From the NCBI RefSeq assembly GCF_036370855.1, contig NC_088101.1:40284544-40348543 (forward strand): a stretch of 64,000 bases of DNA, in the 5' to 3' direction. Numbering within the stretch: the stretch's first letter is position 1; each line of letters opens with the position of its first letter. The translations under genes were made by a program, and so were the position numbers. This document shows, one piece after another, positions 1 through 11,852 of the stretch. This DNA is from Dromaius novaehollandiae (Eukaryota; Chordata; Aves; Casuariiformes; Dromaiidae). The notes below the pieces were generated by a model. It worked only from the letters and a program-made list of their open reading frames with translations, was not told where the DNA came from and did no database searches.

Positions 1-410
1 TTTCTGTGTACATACACATGCAGATGATGCAACCACTGAAAGTTCAAATGGGTAACTATAAAGATTTCCATAAAGTACTCAAGTCAGATTCCTTCATTTC
101 TCTCAGTTTTTGGGACTAAGTCATGGGCCCGCAGAAGATCCTGGTGATAATGCAGGTGTAGCTGTTGTCTTGGGGGACTTTGACCGTAACTGCCAATATC
201 TGTTCCTCCTTCCTCTTTCAGGCATGGTATTGGATACAGCAGGCACACAGGATCCTGGGGTGGAATCATAGGCAAGAATTGAGCCAGATCCTAATGGACT
301 TTCATCTCGCCTTCAGTTAGATAAGTTCAGCCCGTAGCTGTGGGGTAGCAGGGCAGCAGCTGAGGTGATGATGTAGTATTTTCTGGGAAGTGGATGAGGT
401 GTGGTGTTTC

Positions 411-441
<31 letters not shown>

Positions 442-3153
442 AAAAAAAAAATTTTTTTTTGAGAGGGGAGAATTGAATTGAAGGAATTAGTGGTTAAGCA
501 GACTGCAGTGCCAGCCTGCAGCAGTGGCTGTGACAGCCTCACTGACAAGACAGAGTGCAGGCTGTTTCATTTGCATGAGCTTGGTCAGGCTGGACTTGAG
601 GAACACGTGGGAGACATGCAACTTGCCAAACCAGCTGGCGCTGCTGTTGATGTAACATGCCTGATGGTCTAAAGCAGCTTTGAACGTGGCAGAATAAAAC
701 ACCACCTGCATCCCTATGGTGGTATAGTGGACAGGTACCTGCATGCCAGCCAGTGTAAATCGGAACTCTCAAGTGGCAAAAAACTCACCACAGCCTCGTG
801 TGAATCCACCTCCTAGAGATGTCATGTGCCAGAGGTTTTACAGGTGGCTGTTGTTTCCCCAACCTTGAGCGCACTGGCAGAGTAGTGGGGAGGATGTCTG
901 CTCCCAGCTTGGAAAGGACTGAGGCGGCCTCTTCTGTGTTACTCAGCGAGACTGTTTGAATGTCACCTTCTCTACTGTAAAGTTCTGCCTCCACTTGTGA
1001 TCCTTCCACACTTCTAGCATGACACTTTGCTGCCAGTTTGTGATCAGTCCCAGATGGTGCATGGAAAGAATGACATGATTAAAATCTTTCTCTGTTTTAT
1101 TTATATAACTTTCACTTTTTTGTTGTTGTTTTTGATATTTCTCTGCTATTTTAGTTATTGAAGGCTCTACCCGCAGTGGGATTTCCCCTTAGAACTTCCT
1201 GCTCTCTTGCTATCATGATTTCATTTCTAGCCACAGCTCTGTTCTAGGCAGCCACCACCATCCTAACCACTATGTTGCCCAGCCTCTATCTGTTGGCCAC
1301 CTCAGCTTTTTCTTTGATAGAGGTAGAAGTCACATTTTAAGAACACATCATCCTATGTGTATATTTTAGCATGCATGAACAATGCTGAAAGGGTGGCAAT
1401 GCACCGTGCTGCCACTAATTTTTTTTTCCAATTTGTTGTACAATATGGCCACTGTGCTTTAAGCACAGGGCTGTGTGCTGAAAGCTGCAGGAACTTAGAG
1501 TTGCTGTGTTACGCAGAAGCGCAGGGTGCAGTTGATCAGCTGCTTCCAGGAAAGCAGAGGTTTCTGCTGAGATCTGGCAGGTGTTGAGGAATAGATTGGC
1601 TCACCCTGACCACCAGCATGTTGTCACCTTGCAGCTCCTGGATTCATGGAGTTTAAAGACATCCTACTTTTTCCCTCATTTCAAACTTCATTACTTGGAA
1701 TCAAATACCACTTCCCCATTTTACTGTAGAGTTTAAAAAACATGCTAAGTGTTTTTTAAAAAAAGTAGCATAGCTAACATGGTTAAAATCTTGACCAGTA
1801 AAAACACTTACTCTGCAGACTTGCTTCGTATCGCATTAGGTAAAATACTGTTTTAAATGCAATGGCTGCCAGTATGTTGTCAATGCTGCCATTCATGGAC
1901 CTGAACAAGCAAGGTTGGCAAGGAAAAGTCAGCAAACAAAGTAAGGACTAGCTCTCTCAGGCTAGGGATAACTTGAATTTCTGTTCATGCAAACAAGCAA
2001 AAATCCTATCTTCTCATCCACTTTGCCGATCTTCCATATGCATTTTCCTTATGGTATGTCCAAAACTTCTAACTGTCTTTAGAAACTTGTCTTTAGGCTG
2101 TCTTTAGAAACAGCACTGCTTTTGAAACAGTATTTTACTCTGATTTAAACATTTTTCACATCATTAACTGAAGCATTGAGGGTAGAATAATGAGCGTCTA
2201 CCTTCCTGTGGGCTAGCTGATGATTTTTCAGGTTAATTAAATTTTGCCTGAAGTATAATCTTCATAGCAATGGATACCTGATCATATATTCACTTCTCAA
2301 TACCCCGCAGACAAATTTCATGCTGACCATTCAAATGAGTGCTATCATGCAAGTACTAACAAGACTGACCGGGAATAATTAAGTTATGTGTAGGTGTGAG
2401 AACCATAATGATTCTGATAAATTCCCATGTTAGAAAGCAACCTGTCTGAGGCAGTACTTATTCTAATGGGAATGAGGTGATTCAGGAGGAATTTTCCTTG
2501 ATACTGTTTTGCCTAGTGGAAACTATATAAAAGCTATTTGTAGTAATGGTAATTTACAATTACATATTTAAATCTGTGGGGAGGAAGGAGGGAAGCTGTG
2601 TTTAATAACCAGGACTGTTATTTTGTCTGTATTTTGTCAAGAGGGTTCTGAAACTGCAGGAAACCTTTCAAGGCTGTGTGATGCCTTCCTGGATTTCTGT
2701 GATAGACTGTTACTCTTGGTATTTTCCTTATCCATATAGTCATACATACCTATGTGAGAGACTGTTTACATACAGAGAGGATTATAAAATATTTTCCACC
2801 TCAGTTGCCTCTTGTTTCTTCAGGCCATATACCTAGTTCTGATCTTGGTACAGACAAGCCCCCAGGCAGACCAGACTACTTTTATTTTATTTTAAAATAC
2901 ACTCCAAAAACTCACAGCTGTTCGTATGATATCTTTTATGTTCCTTTGCTTGTGTTTTTCTTTAACTTAGCTTCATGCTTGATAGAACCTTAAAAGTGTA
3001 AAACAAAAGGAGGATTTGGAAGTAGTAGAATTAACTTCCTAATATTCTGTGGGTCTCTAAAAATGACATTAATAAAAATATAATCTCAGTGCCTTGAAAC
3101 TATTGTATATTTTGACTCTGACTTACGCTTACCTACTTTTTTTTCTGTTTCAG
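1..3153 (+). other. MND1: MND1 intron, 3' part
   Basis: This non-coding stretch precedes the first MND1 exon visible in the window and ends in a T-rich polypyrimidine tract and CAG acceptor (3151-3153). I looked for the preceding MND1 exon, which should encode the coiled coil ending in an Ile-Arg-like junction with a phase-1 donor. I did not find it, so it probably lies upstream of the window. The short open frames here have no recognisable similarity and look like chance. The only striking element is the C/A/T homopolymer block at 410-460. Confidence 0.75.
410..460. repeat. C22-A20-T9 homopolymer block
   Basis: Three abutting homopolymers are read directly: 22 C (410-431), 20 A (432-451) and 9 T (452-460). 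The minus strand reads A9-T20-G22. A second, very similar C18-A20 block lies at 10284-10321. Exact lengths of such runs are often unreliable in assemblies. Confidence 0.95.
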
Positions 3154-3198
3154 GCCAAACAAACAAAGTAGCCAAGGATGCAGCCAATAGATGGACTG
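3154..3198 (+). CDS. MND1: MND1 penultimate coding exon
   Basis: This 45-bp exon lies between a CAG acceptor (3151-3153) and a GTGTGT donor (3199). It is read with two bases finishing an upstream codon and one base left over. It encodes QTNKVAKDAANRWT, and the leftover G joins the next exon to make Asp. Human MND1, from memory, has QANKVAKEAANRWTD here. MND1 forms a heterodimer with PSMC3IP (HOP2) that stimulates DMC1 and RAD51 strand invasion in meiosis and acts in the nucleus. This segment belongs to the helical C-terminal part that follows the long coiled coil. The identification depends on this exon and the next reading through as one protein. Confidence 0.93.
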
Positions 3199-4965
3199 GT
3201 GTGTATGCATTTATGTTGCTTAACACAGCTTCAGACTAGAGCACTTTGAGTGAAAGACCTACTCCTTGTTAAGGATATTATATTTTATTAGGACTTGATC
3301 TAGAATGACCTTTGCCTTTCAAAGCATAAGGAAATATATTTTGGGTATAATTCATCATGATTCAAAAATAATATGTTTTTGCAGTTTAATTACTGAATGT
3401 ATTTCACATCACGTAATAGATTTCCTCTTATGATACAACTTTGCATACCATGTGGAAACATGTACCTCAGGTTTTTTTGGTGGAGTTAAAATATCTGAAG
3501 ATGAGGAAGGTTTTAATAGAAAGAGACCTGAAATGGTTGTGGTGAGTTTAGCACTGTCATAATTCCGGGTATTCAGAAAGTCTCATTCTCCTTTTCTGAA
3601 CTTCGGTCTGATTCTGAAGAGTAGAATGTTGTGTGGAATCTTATTGCTGCCAGCATATGATGGATGCTAATATAAAGTAGTTATTTCTCAAACTAATTCA
3701 TCAGCTTTGACATGAGGGAAGAGTGCTGCACAGTTTTGAAGAAGGTTTTTACAATAACATTTGCATGGAGGTTCAGCTCAGTTTTCTGTTGCTTAGCTTT
3801 GCTATATTGCTATATATTTCTGTTTGACAGAGCAAGGAATACATATGTCCTTACTTAATTTTTTTTATTATTATTCATTTGGAATGTTGTTTGTAACTTT
3901 CTGTTTAGAATTCATCTACTGTTGATGAACTGCTCACTATAATCTGCTCTGCCAAATGCAGCAGGAAATTATAGTCATAGTCTTATTTTATATCTTCACG
4001 TGAATTGGGTTGTTTACTGCTTATGAGGAAATGAAGTTACATATTTAGAAAATCACTTCTGTGGGTACCATTGTCAAGGCTTTCTGCTGCTGATGACTGA
4101 GGCTGTTGTTCTCAAGGTCTTGAGAGAAGTGAGAGAACTATGCCTCTATCTGTATAAGGTACTTTACTGTCTAGAGAATTAGGCTATATGCTGTGGCATG
4201 TTGTTTCTTTTGAAGAGGCAGTTTTAAAACCAAGTTTTGATGATTAAGAAAAAAAAAGGGATTTCCATGCTGTACAGGCACAGAGAACGCTTCCTGTGTC
4301 AAGCAATGGTGTGATTTATGGGCTCAGCAATGAAGTAGAGAGTTTCAACCAGTAGTGCAAAGAAAAACTATGTTAAACTGAAGGGAATGTATATGCTAAA
4401 ATAATAGTAATGTGATGCCAAAAGAGAAATGCTGACCAAAATAAAGCTATTGGAATGTTGGGGTTTTTTTAATTATTATTATTATTTTTTTTTTATTTCT
4501 TTCAAGCTAAGTATGTATTATCTGAACAAACATACACAGGACTGGAAAGGAATGTATGGTTAATCTGAATCTGATTTTGCAGTTGAAGGCAATTGCCCAG
4601 TAGGTGTCTAGTTGAAAAAGGACCAACAAAATACTTATTATGCCTATTCACATATTCCTCATCACTATATAACAGATTTAAAATGTAATTGTAGCTTTCA
4701 GTCTTGTTTTAGGAGAAGAACAAAAAAAGATCAAGGCAACCTCCAAAAAAGAAAATGTATTTTATTTAGTACTGAGTAAAATAATGTCATTAGTGAAAGT
4801 CTTGCTGATGTTTTAGATACGTTTAATAATGATGTTCAGATACTTTCCAACTACCTACCTTTTTCATATTTGTGGTGGTGGTGCAAATGGAAGAGTATTA
4901 TTGTAGCCAAGACTATAATTCTTCCTTTCTTATTAAAATAAAAATATTTTTCATTCTGTTTACAG
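3199..4965 (+). other. MND1: MND1 last intron
   Basis: This 1,767-bp phase-1 intron starts at GTGTGTATG and ends in a T-rich tract and ACAG (4962-4965). It is AT-rich, with an (ATT)n/poly-T stretch near 4471-4494. No open frame looks like a gene. Confidence 0.9.
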
Positions 4966-5072
4966 ATAACATCTTTTCAATAAAGTCCTGGGCCAAGCGT
5001 AAATTTGGATTTGAAGAGAGCAGAATTGACAAAAGTTTTGGAATTCCAGAAGATTTTGATTACATTGATTAA
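4966..5072 (+). CDS. MND1: MND1 terminal coding exon with stop
   Basis: The first two bases complete Asp with the G of the previous exon. Thirty-four further codons and TAA (5070-5072) follow, exactly filling 107 bases. The product starts [18 protein letters not shown] and ends with [10 protein letters not shown]. Human MND1, recalled from memory, has the same [11 protein letters not shown] core and an identical IPEDFDYID terminus, with only conservative changes between. This C-terminal segment is the most conserved part of the protein. In the HOP2-MND1 complex it folds back as a capping helix region on the coiled coil that positions the recombinase-DNA filament. An open frame begins upstream in the intron at 4872, but the splice junction and the match set the true exon start. 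The reading frame appears intact. Confidence 0.96.
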
Positions 5073-5225
5073 TGTTCAGCAGTTGATTGCTGACACAGTT
5101 GTACGTAGTTTGTTAAATATTGCTCATTTGGCATTTATACGTATATCTGAATTCTCTCCAAACAAACTATCCCCTTTTAATTTTCAGTTTTTGTTAAAGT
5201 TAATAAAATTCTAAAAATACTTGTT
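5073..5225 (+). other. MND1: MND1 3' UTR (predicted)
   Basis: This AT-rich stretch runs from the TAA to shortly after a canonical AATAAA at 5202-5207. The end is inferred from the usual 10-30 base distance to cleavage. A T-rich region follows, as expected of a downstream element. Confidence 0.65.
5202..5207 (+). terminator. MND1: Polyadenylation signal AATAAA for MND1
   Basis: A canonical AATAAA hexamer lies 130 bases after the MND1 stop codon and is followed by a T-rich stretch. Its use is inferred from position. Confidence 0.7.
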
Positions 5226-8200
5226 CCACTTTCTTTTTAACCTCTTTTTCATCCTGGTACTCTCTGGACAATAAGTTACTTGGTACTTGTGTGAGACAAG
5301 CTAAGAATGAACAGGGGTTTTAGGGAATAATTATCACTTTTTTTTTTTCTTTTGCTAAAATGGAAGTAATATAACTAAGAGTTGGAAGTTCCAAGGAATT
5401 ATGTTTAAACAAATTGAAGACTTTGGAAATGGTGCTAGAGGATATGCAAGAGAGTAAAAGTTTTCCGTGATCAAGATAATGAAATACAAAAGGTGCGTAA
5501 TCCATTAAGGGAGAACACAGGCAGTATGGAGGTGAAATGGAAAGGCCCATGCTTGATTTCATCTTGTTCTTTATTACGTTGCTAGAGCTGCTTGTGAGTT
5601 TAGAGACAGAAATTTTTGTTATTGGGAGAAAAAAAAAAGGTTCATCGGGGTTCATCAGTGTGTAGCAGATTTGACAACATTAGTTTTGAGCAAGCTTCTC
5701 TGAGGTTGAAACTACATCGGAGAGGAGGTAAAGCGAACTGATCCATCCATTCACATCACAGTAGACTTTGGATGCTAGTTCAGGATGTGAGAGACCAAAT
5801 TCAAATTGCTGTTCAAAACCGGGCATATTTGGGCTATTTGGATTTATGTACATTTTTCAAATTTAAATTAAAAATGCAGCCAACCAAAAAAGTAACAAAT
5901 TTCAGAAAGTCTCATTTTTTGTTTGAAATTTCACAAGCAGCTCACTTTCTTTGAACTTCTGCTTTCTAGCTATGGACATTGCATCGCCACGAAAAGGGGG
6001 ATGGAGAGTATAGATTGGTCTTGGATCTCCCAAGTCTGTGTACTGCAAGACCACATCTCCGCTATACAACTGCAGAGGTCATTAGGAGTTTGCCAGCAAG
6101 GATATAAACTATGTACCATTAGAAGGCAGTTGTACCTACTGCTAGATAGATGTGTGTATCACTGAAAAGTGTTCTGTCTGCCTTTCACATAAATAATACT
6201 GATGAGAGTATTGCTGAAAAGGTGACATTAAGCTAAAGATACACTCAGAAATCCCTTGTGACCTCTCCAGTTAAAAAGTTTCCGAGCAGTTCAATATGTA
6301 TTAAAATCCAAGGATTTCAGATCTGCACCTGGCTGTTGTCTAGTCTCACGTCTATGATGATGGCAAAGTTATTGTGAAAATACTGAGTGGAAACTTTTCC
6401 TCTTATGGAAGTAGCAAGCTATCTGTTGCTTAAGGAAAATGAATGTGTGACTGGCACAAAATAAAATGTCACTGTGCTTTCAATAATGTTGCAATAGATG
6501 CTGCTCCTTTTCCATGTTTGGAAAGGTTTTATTCCTAATATATTAAGTATTTAACATATTATCTGTTACTAACTGAGCTGGTGAAAATTAATTCATGTCC
6601 ATAGTATAGAATGGAGTGCAGGGTTTCTTACTAGGCCTGGCTGTTGCCCCCTAAATGGAGTGCCACCCATCAAAGCAAAAAATTGATGGTGCCAAAGCAA
6701 AGTATTGGTACATGTGCAGTTTGAGTGGTTGTTCTTCTTGGCTTTTGTGTTGTAAGGCAATCAAGAAAGAGCTTTTTATCTGTTCTTTATGGAACATGGC
6801 TCTTAAGTGATTTTCTTGATTGGCTAAATGCCTCTGTTTTTCTGTGAATCTGTTCTGTACCACCTGACAGGTGCCAGAAGCTCCTTGGCACATCTGCCTT
6901 TGAGAGTACGAATCTGCCACACACAAGACGCTGATGACTCAAAAGGCTTGTTTGTCTTACGGGACGTTGAGTACATGAACTTGTCGATGGTGCTTACCTC
7001 CTGTAATCATTTTCACATGGATGAACTTCTACCTTTATTGACCAAGCAGACTGAAATAACCTGTGCGGGCTGTAGCTGATAGTGTGCAAAGGCTTCCTGT
7101 GGTACCTGAAATGGTTGTTTTATATTGTGGGGGAAAAGGTCTCTTACTAATTTTTATGGTTTTGGCTACCTTCCAATTTCAAGAGAGAAATGAAGATGAC
7201 CAACTATTTAAGTTTAGTTGCAATACTTGTGGCTTCCTGTCCATAGTGGGAAACCACTGTGGACTGCAATAGTGTTACTGAATATTAGTATAATTATTAC
7301 TATTATGGTAAATAACTGTTAAGTATAATAAATAACTGTTTGAGGTACACTTGCTTAGAGATGTTACAGTCAACCAGCATGAGCGATACTTTTTAAATGT
7401 CAGACACAGCTCTCATGCTTTGGTCACAAAACTTAGGCAGTTCAAGCACAAAGTATTTCTAGCAATGTATTTTTATAGACCTTTGTTTTTGGTTCATTAG
7501 GACAGACTAGACCACAGACATGCAGTTGTACTCTGTCTTCTACTCAAGTTCTGTCTTCTGATGTTGATTTATTAAGCCTGGCAAGAGAATCTATCTCTGC
7601 CTGTAAAGACACAGTTTTGCAACTGTTATAAATTTCTCCAATAAACAGAGGAAGGGAAGAAGAGGCGCATTACAGTTGGAAACCTGATGCTTGTTCCTCT
7701 AGTGGAACTGATTATTTTACGTTACCTTTCTCATGTTTCTATGTTTTTAGTGTAGATAACTTTCAGCAGGAAAAGCAAGTCCGATCCCTTCTGAGGCAAA
7801 TGGGGACAATTTGTATATCTGGAATATTCCAAGATACTTTCAGACTGCTGCATCTGCTTATTTTTAATTGTTTTTCTTAAACTATACACAGCAGTCCCAT
7901 AGCATGGAACTATGATTATATGATTTAGAGATGTGTATGTTCACTATTTTTTTTTTTTGAGAGAAGCCGAGACTTTTGTTTTTTGCTGAGTTGAAAGCTA
8001 TAGGCAGTTAAAATGGTTTTCCTTTTCCTGAGATGTTTTTGGCTATTAGCCTCTAACAAAAATGAGAAGTCAGTCCCATCCTTGTGTCCCAGTTTCTCTC
8101 TTCAGAGTTTTCTTGAGAGAGAATCTCAGGTATTTCTAGATAGTCTAATATAAAAAAGGTGCAAGTGTGGTGATGGGTGGAGGTGGTTAAATGCTCACTT

Positions 8201-8672
8201 CTGCTGTTACCCTTGTGGTTATGTCACTGCTGTATTATGTGCAAGTCTTCCTCTTTTTTTTTTTTTTCTCTGCATTGTAAATTTTTTTGCCCATGTAAGG
8301 TAAATATTTTCAACTGTTATAGCAAAGTCGGCAGCTCAAGCCCTTACTACAATTTGAGTTTAAAATTAAAACAGTTACTAGTGCAAAATACAAGAATCAA
8401 AGATTTTTCTTTTTTTTTAGCAGTTTACAAACATCTACAGCTGGTGTCAGGCCCAGCTTTTCAAAATAATGTCATGCCAAGTTTTTCAACACAAGGGCGG
8501 GCTGAAATGTTGGGTGAGCCTACTGCTTGGGCCTGATGCTGAAGAGCCACCGTGGAGCGAACCTGGACACAGGGTAAAATCCTGGCTTGTACCTGCTCTG
8601 CTTAGAACTGTACCGGCTGTGAGAAAAGAAGTTCGCTGACTATATCTGCCCTGAAGTAATCTGTTCTTCCTC

Positions 8673-8675
<3 letters not shown>

Positions 8676-8710
<35 letters not shown>
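8676..8710. repeat. Poly-T tract, T35
   Basis: An uninterrupted run of 35 T is read directly. It could be the tail of a minus-strand retrocopy, but I see no recognisable gene body or AATAAA beside it on the minus strand and no target-site duplication, so it is called a simple repeat. Confidence 0.93.
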
Positions 8711-8713
<3 letters not shown>

Positions 8714-8934
8714 TTTAACAATATTCTCGTGGTCTGTACAACACGAAGCATAAACTCCAGGACTCCCGTTGTGGTACCTGCACAGCATTAAATGTTACAG
8801 TCAGAAGGGTTTGGGCTCTGAGGTAATTCAGCTGCCAAATCTTTCATTAACACATCCTCTGAAATGTCATTCCTTGTGCTTTCCAAGGCTTGCGGTGTAG
8901 CAACCTGCATGTTTTAGAAGGGAAAAGGGAGGCG

Positions 8935-8993
8935 CTGAAGCAACTGGCACAGTGAGGCAGTGACTCGGTGGCAGAGCTGGAACTGAAACTTCC
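8935..8993 (-). repeat. Probable MIR-type SINE relic
   Basis: The stretch contains GGTGGCAGAGCTGGAACTGA preceded by AAGCAACTGGCAC. This closely resembles the reverse complement of the MIR core and tRNA-related part, whose typical form is AAGTAACTTGCCCA followed by GTGGCAGAGCCGGGATTCGA. The match is by eye against a remembered consensus. MIR copies are known but sparse and diverged in birds and reptiles. Confidence 0.5.
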
Positions 8994-10283
8994 TGGGAGG
9001 AGGCCGGGAGAAGCAGCCCGGCCTGTGGCGCTTGTGTCTCACGGGGAGCGAGCAGCTCGGTGGAGGAGCTCCTTGCTGAGTCCTTCTGTCACCCGGGCAG
9101 GTTTCCAGCAGTACAGGGGGTCTGGCTGGCGCTTATCTCCACCTTGTTTCTTGCAGAGGTGAGGTTTGTGCAATTAGGTTTTCTGTCACTTCTCTCTGTT
9201 TTTTCCCTCCACAATTCTTTAAATCTGGTGATGAATTTCAGCCAGATTCAATTTGAGGGGTTGCAGTGGGAGCTCCCCGTGTGTCTGTTTTGCTTGGCTG
9301 GCTGCCTGGGAAATACAGGCTTTTTCTTTCCCACCTAGTGGCTGAGGCGCTTGAGAAGGGACAGAGCATGCGGGCCATGGGAGGAGGAAGGAAAAACGCC
9401 GCCGACGGCTGTGAAAGGCCTGGAAGCGCTTGGCGCCCGGTGGCGGCTGGGCTGACGCGAGGGTCTGGCAGCGCTGCTGGGGATGAGGTGGCGCCGCATG
9501 TGCGTCATCTCGGTGGGAAGGAACCGGGCTCCAGGGAGCTCTTGGCAGCTCGGCTTCATTACTTCTGCTGCTTGTGGAGCTGTGATAATTATGCTGTGTT
9601 TTTGCGCCACTGTAAATTTGCCCAGGGTTTTACTGAGACAGATTAGATGTCTTGCCTGCGCTGTGGGAGCAGTGTACCGCAGAAGGGTATGTTTGGGGGC
9701 TTAAATAGCAGAACCTGATGGCTAATCCTCAGTATCGTGCAGGAGGCTGGATCCTTCTGTTTATGCTTAGCTGCTGCCGAGCTGCAGCGTTTGCATAAAT
9801 ATTCATGTGTTTCAGGGCTTGCGCCTTTGCTGCGGCAATTGCTGCTCCCTTCTCTCCTGTTCCTCTTGCTTCCTCTCTTCCATTCCTCCGCTGTCATCTC
9901 CCTCTCACACTGGCTTGCAGGAATCGTGTAGGCTGAGCGGGCAACGCGCGCCAGGCCGTGCAGATGGTTGTCTGTCTTACTCCTCCTCTCGCTGACGCAC
10001 GTGTCGGCACACGCACCTTGCAGTGCAAGCGGGAAGGCATGCACGTACAGACTAGGCTTGCCTCCCCAGGCTGTATTTCCAGAAGGTTATTTGGCAAGAA
10101 GACTAGAGGGAAGAGCGAGTGAAAAAACCACCATGTGCGCTACTGAACTCTTCAGGGTCTCTGGGAGCTTTCTAAGGCTCCACCTGGAAATGAAGAGTCT
10201 TCACGCTACAGGTAACTTGGTCACCCTGTCATCACTTCACCAAAACTGGTCAGAAACATTTTCTTTCTGGAAAAAAAAACCAA

Positions 10284-10321
10284 CCCCCCCCCCCCCCCCC
10301 CAAAAAAAAAAAAAAAAAAAA
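10284..10321. repeat. C18-A20 homopolymer block
   Basis: The run is 18 C (10284-10301) followed directly by 20 A (10302-10321), preceded by A9-CCAA. It has the same order and strand as the C22-A20 block at 410-451. Confidence 0.95.
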
Positions 10322-10875
10322 CAAAAAATTGCTGGTGAAATATTCATAACCAGCAGCTTTCAACTAAAACCTGCTGGGCAATTTTCTGCTGCCAGTTTTT
10401 TGATGAAAGCTGAAGTCCTTGTGAGAAAAGAACCTTTCTACATGACAGATTTTGTTTAAATAAAAGCCCATCCTTTTGTCTGAAAAAGGCTTAGTGGTGT
10501 ATCAGCAACTAGCTCTAAAGTAAACACTATAAGCAGTCCGAGGGGCACAATTTTTCAGGTAAGATGATAAAATTGAATTGTGACGAAGCTCAGAAAGAAA
10601 GCTGTTAAAAATTAGGCCCCTTAGAGAAGCCAGTAGAGGAAGAAGGTGTGTTTGAAGTGAAAATGGCCTGAGTTAGAGTCTGCATGCTGAAAAACGTGTC
10701 TCACAAGGACTCACCCCTATAACAGGACTTCTCTGTTCACTTTACCTGTGTTTAGGCTGAACCTCTGTAGAATCCTAAAGATGAGATTTTTATATTGATG
10801 GGAAAGAACTGTATTTTTTTCTCATTTATATAGTCTACAGTAGGAAATCTGATCCCCCCCTTTCCCTTTCTGTTA

Positions 10876-10896
10876 AAAATAAATAAATAAATAAAG
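10876..10896. repeat. (AAAT)n microsatellite
   Basis: About five AAAT/AATA units follow a C-rich stretch. Confidence 0.9.
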
Positions 10897-11094
10897 GGCA
10901 CAAAATCATCTATCACATATTTTCTTGCATTATACCTACCAACCATGCAAAGTAATGCCTCTTGATGATCTTAGCATCCTGCAGGATTCTGAAGGAAGAT
11001 AAAAATCAGATTTTGTATCTTGTTCTCCATTTCTCAGAAAATTTAATAGGCTATTAAGTCAGATTTCTTTTTTTGCCTGTTATGCTATATTGGT

Positions 11095-11114
11095 AAAAAA
11101 AAAAAAAAAAAAAA
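11095..11114. repeat. Poly-A tract, A20
   Basis: Twenty consecutive A are read directly. A second run of 16 A lies at 11500-11515. Confidence 0.9.
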
Positions 11115-11807
11115 TATTCCCAATTGCAGGAATGCTTGTTAACTTTCTCATGGGTGTGAATTAATCATCAGAATAAAGTGTGGCCTTTCTTTTCTCTTAA
11201 AACATATTCTGGGAAGCATACTTTTGAATATGCTTTAAAAAAGGCAAATCAATCCACGAGATCAGTGATTAACAAAGTCAAAAGTCTGGGTTCTGTAGCA
11301 GACCTGGCTGCTACTCCATGGTCATTAATAGCATATCCATGTGAGAAGGGTATATAAGAAATAACACGGAAGAAAGTGACACCTAGAACTCCAAAGTATC
11401 AGTCTCAGTATCAACTGCTGGAAGGCAGAGGCTTTATTTTTCCTTTTCCGCTATTCACTGATTTCAATTTGATATTTAGCACTATCAATCTCAGATATTA
11501 AAAAAAAAAAAAAAACAAAAACCTGGATGTTAGGTTCCATTTTTGGCAAAACTACTGTCAAAGTTCAGTGGGTAAATAGCTTCTTGAACAGCTATTTTGA
11601 GCAAATCAGCTTCAAAGCCATCTTTGGACTTGATCAAAATTTTCTGGTCCTTTCAAGAGAAGGTGTTATAGAAATAGTGGCTTACTGTGTTCAAGTAAGG
11701 AGACAAGAATGAAAAATAGCTAAAATAATTCAAAATCAAAGCTTTGGTTTAAAATATTTTAGTCAAAACTGGCTCTCAGATCATTGAAACCTTTTTTAAA
11801 AAATAAA

Positions 11808-11852
11808 CCTTGTTATTAAATGTCTAAAATTCCTTGTTATTAAATGTCTAAA
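11808..11852. repeat. Tandem duplication, 24-bp period
   Basis: CCTTGTTATTAAATGTCTAA followed by A occurs at 11808-11828 and again at 11832-11852, with no mismatch in the 21-base core. This is a small and probably recent local duplication. Confidence 0.92.

Noticed and set aside
1-3100. An earlier MND1 coiled-coil exon
   Set aside because: No frame gives a coiled-coil segment with the required phase-1 donor before 3154.
8486-8788. Minus-strand frame ending in poly-Lys at the T35 tract, as a possible retrocopy with a poly-A tail
   Set aside because: No recognisable protein, no polyadenylation signal on the minus strand before the tract, and no clear flanking duplications.
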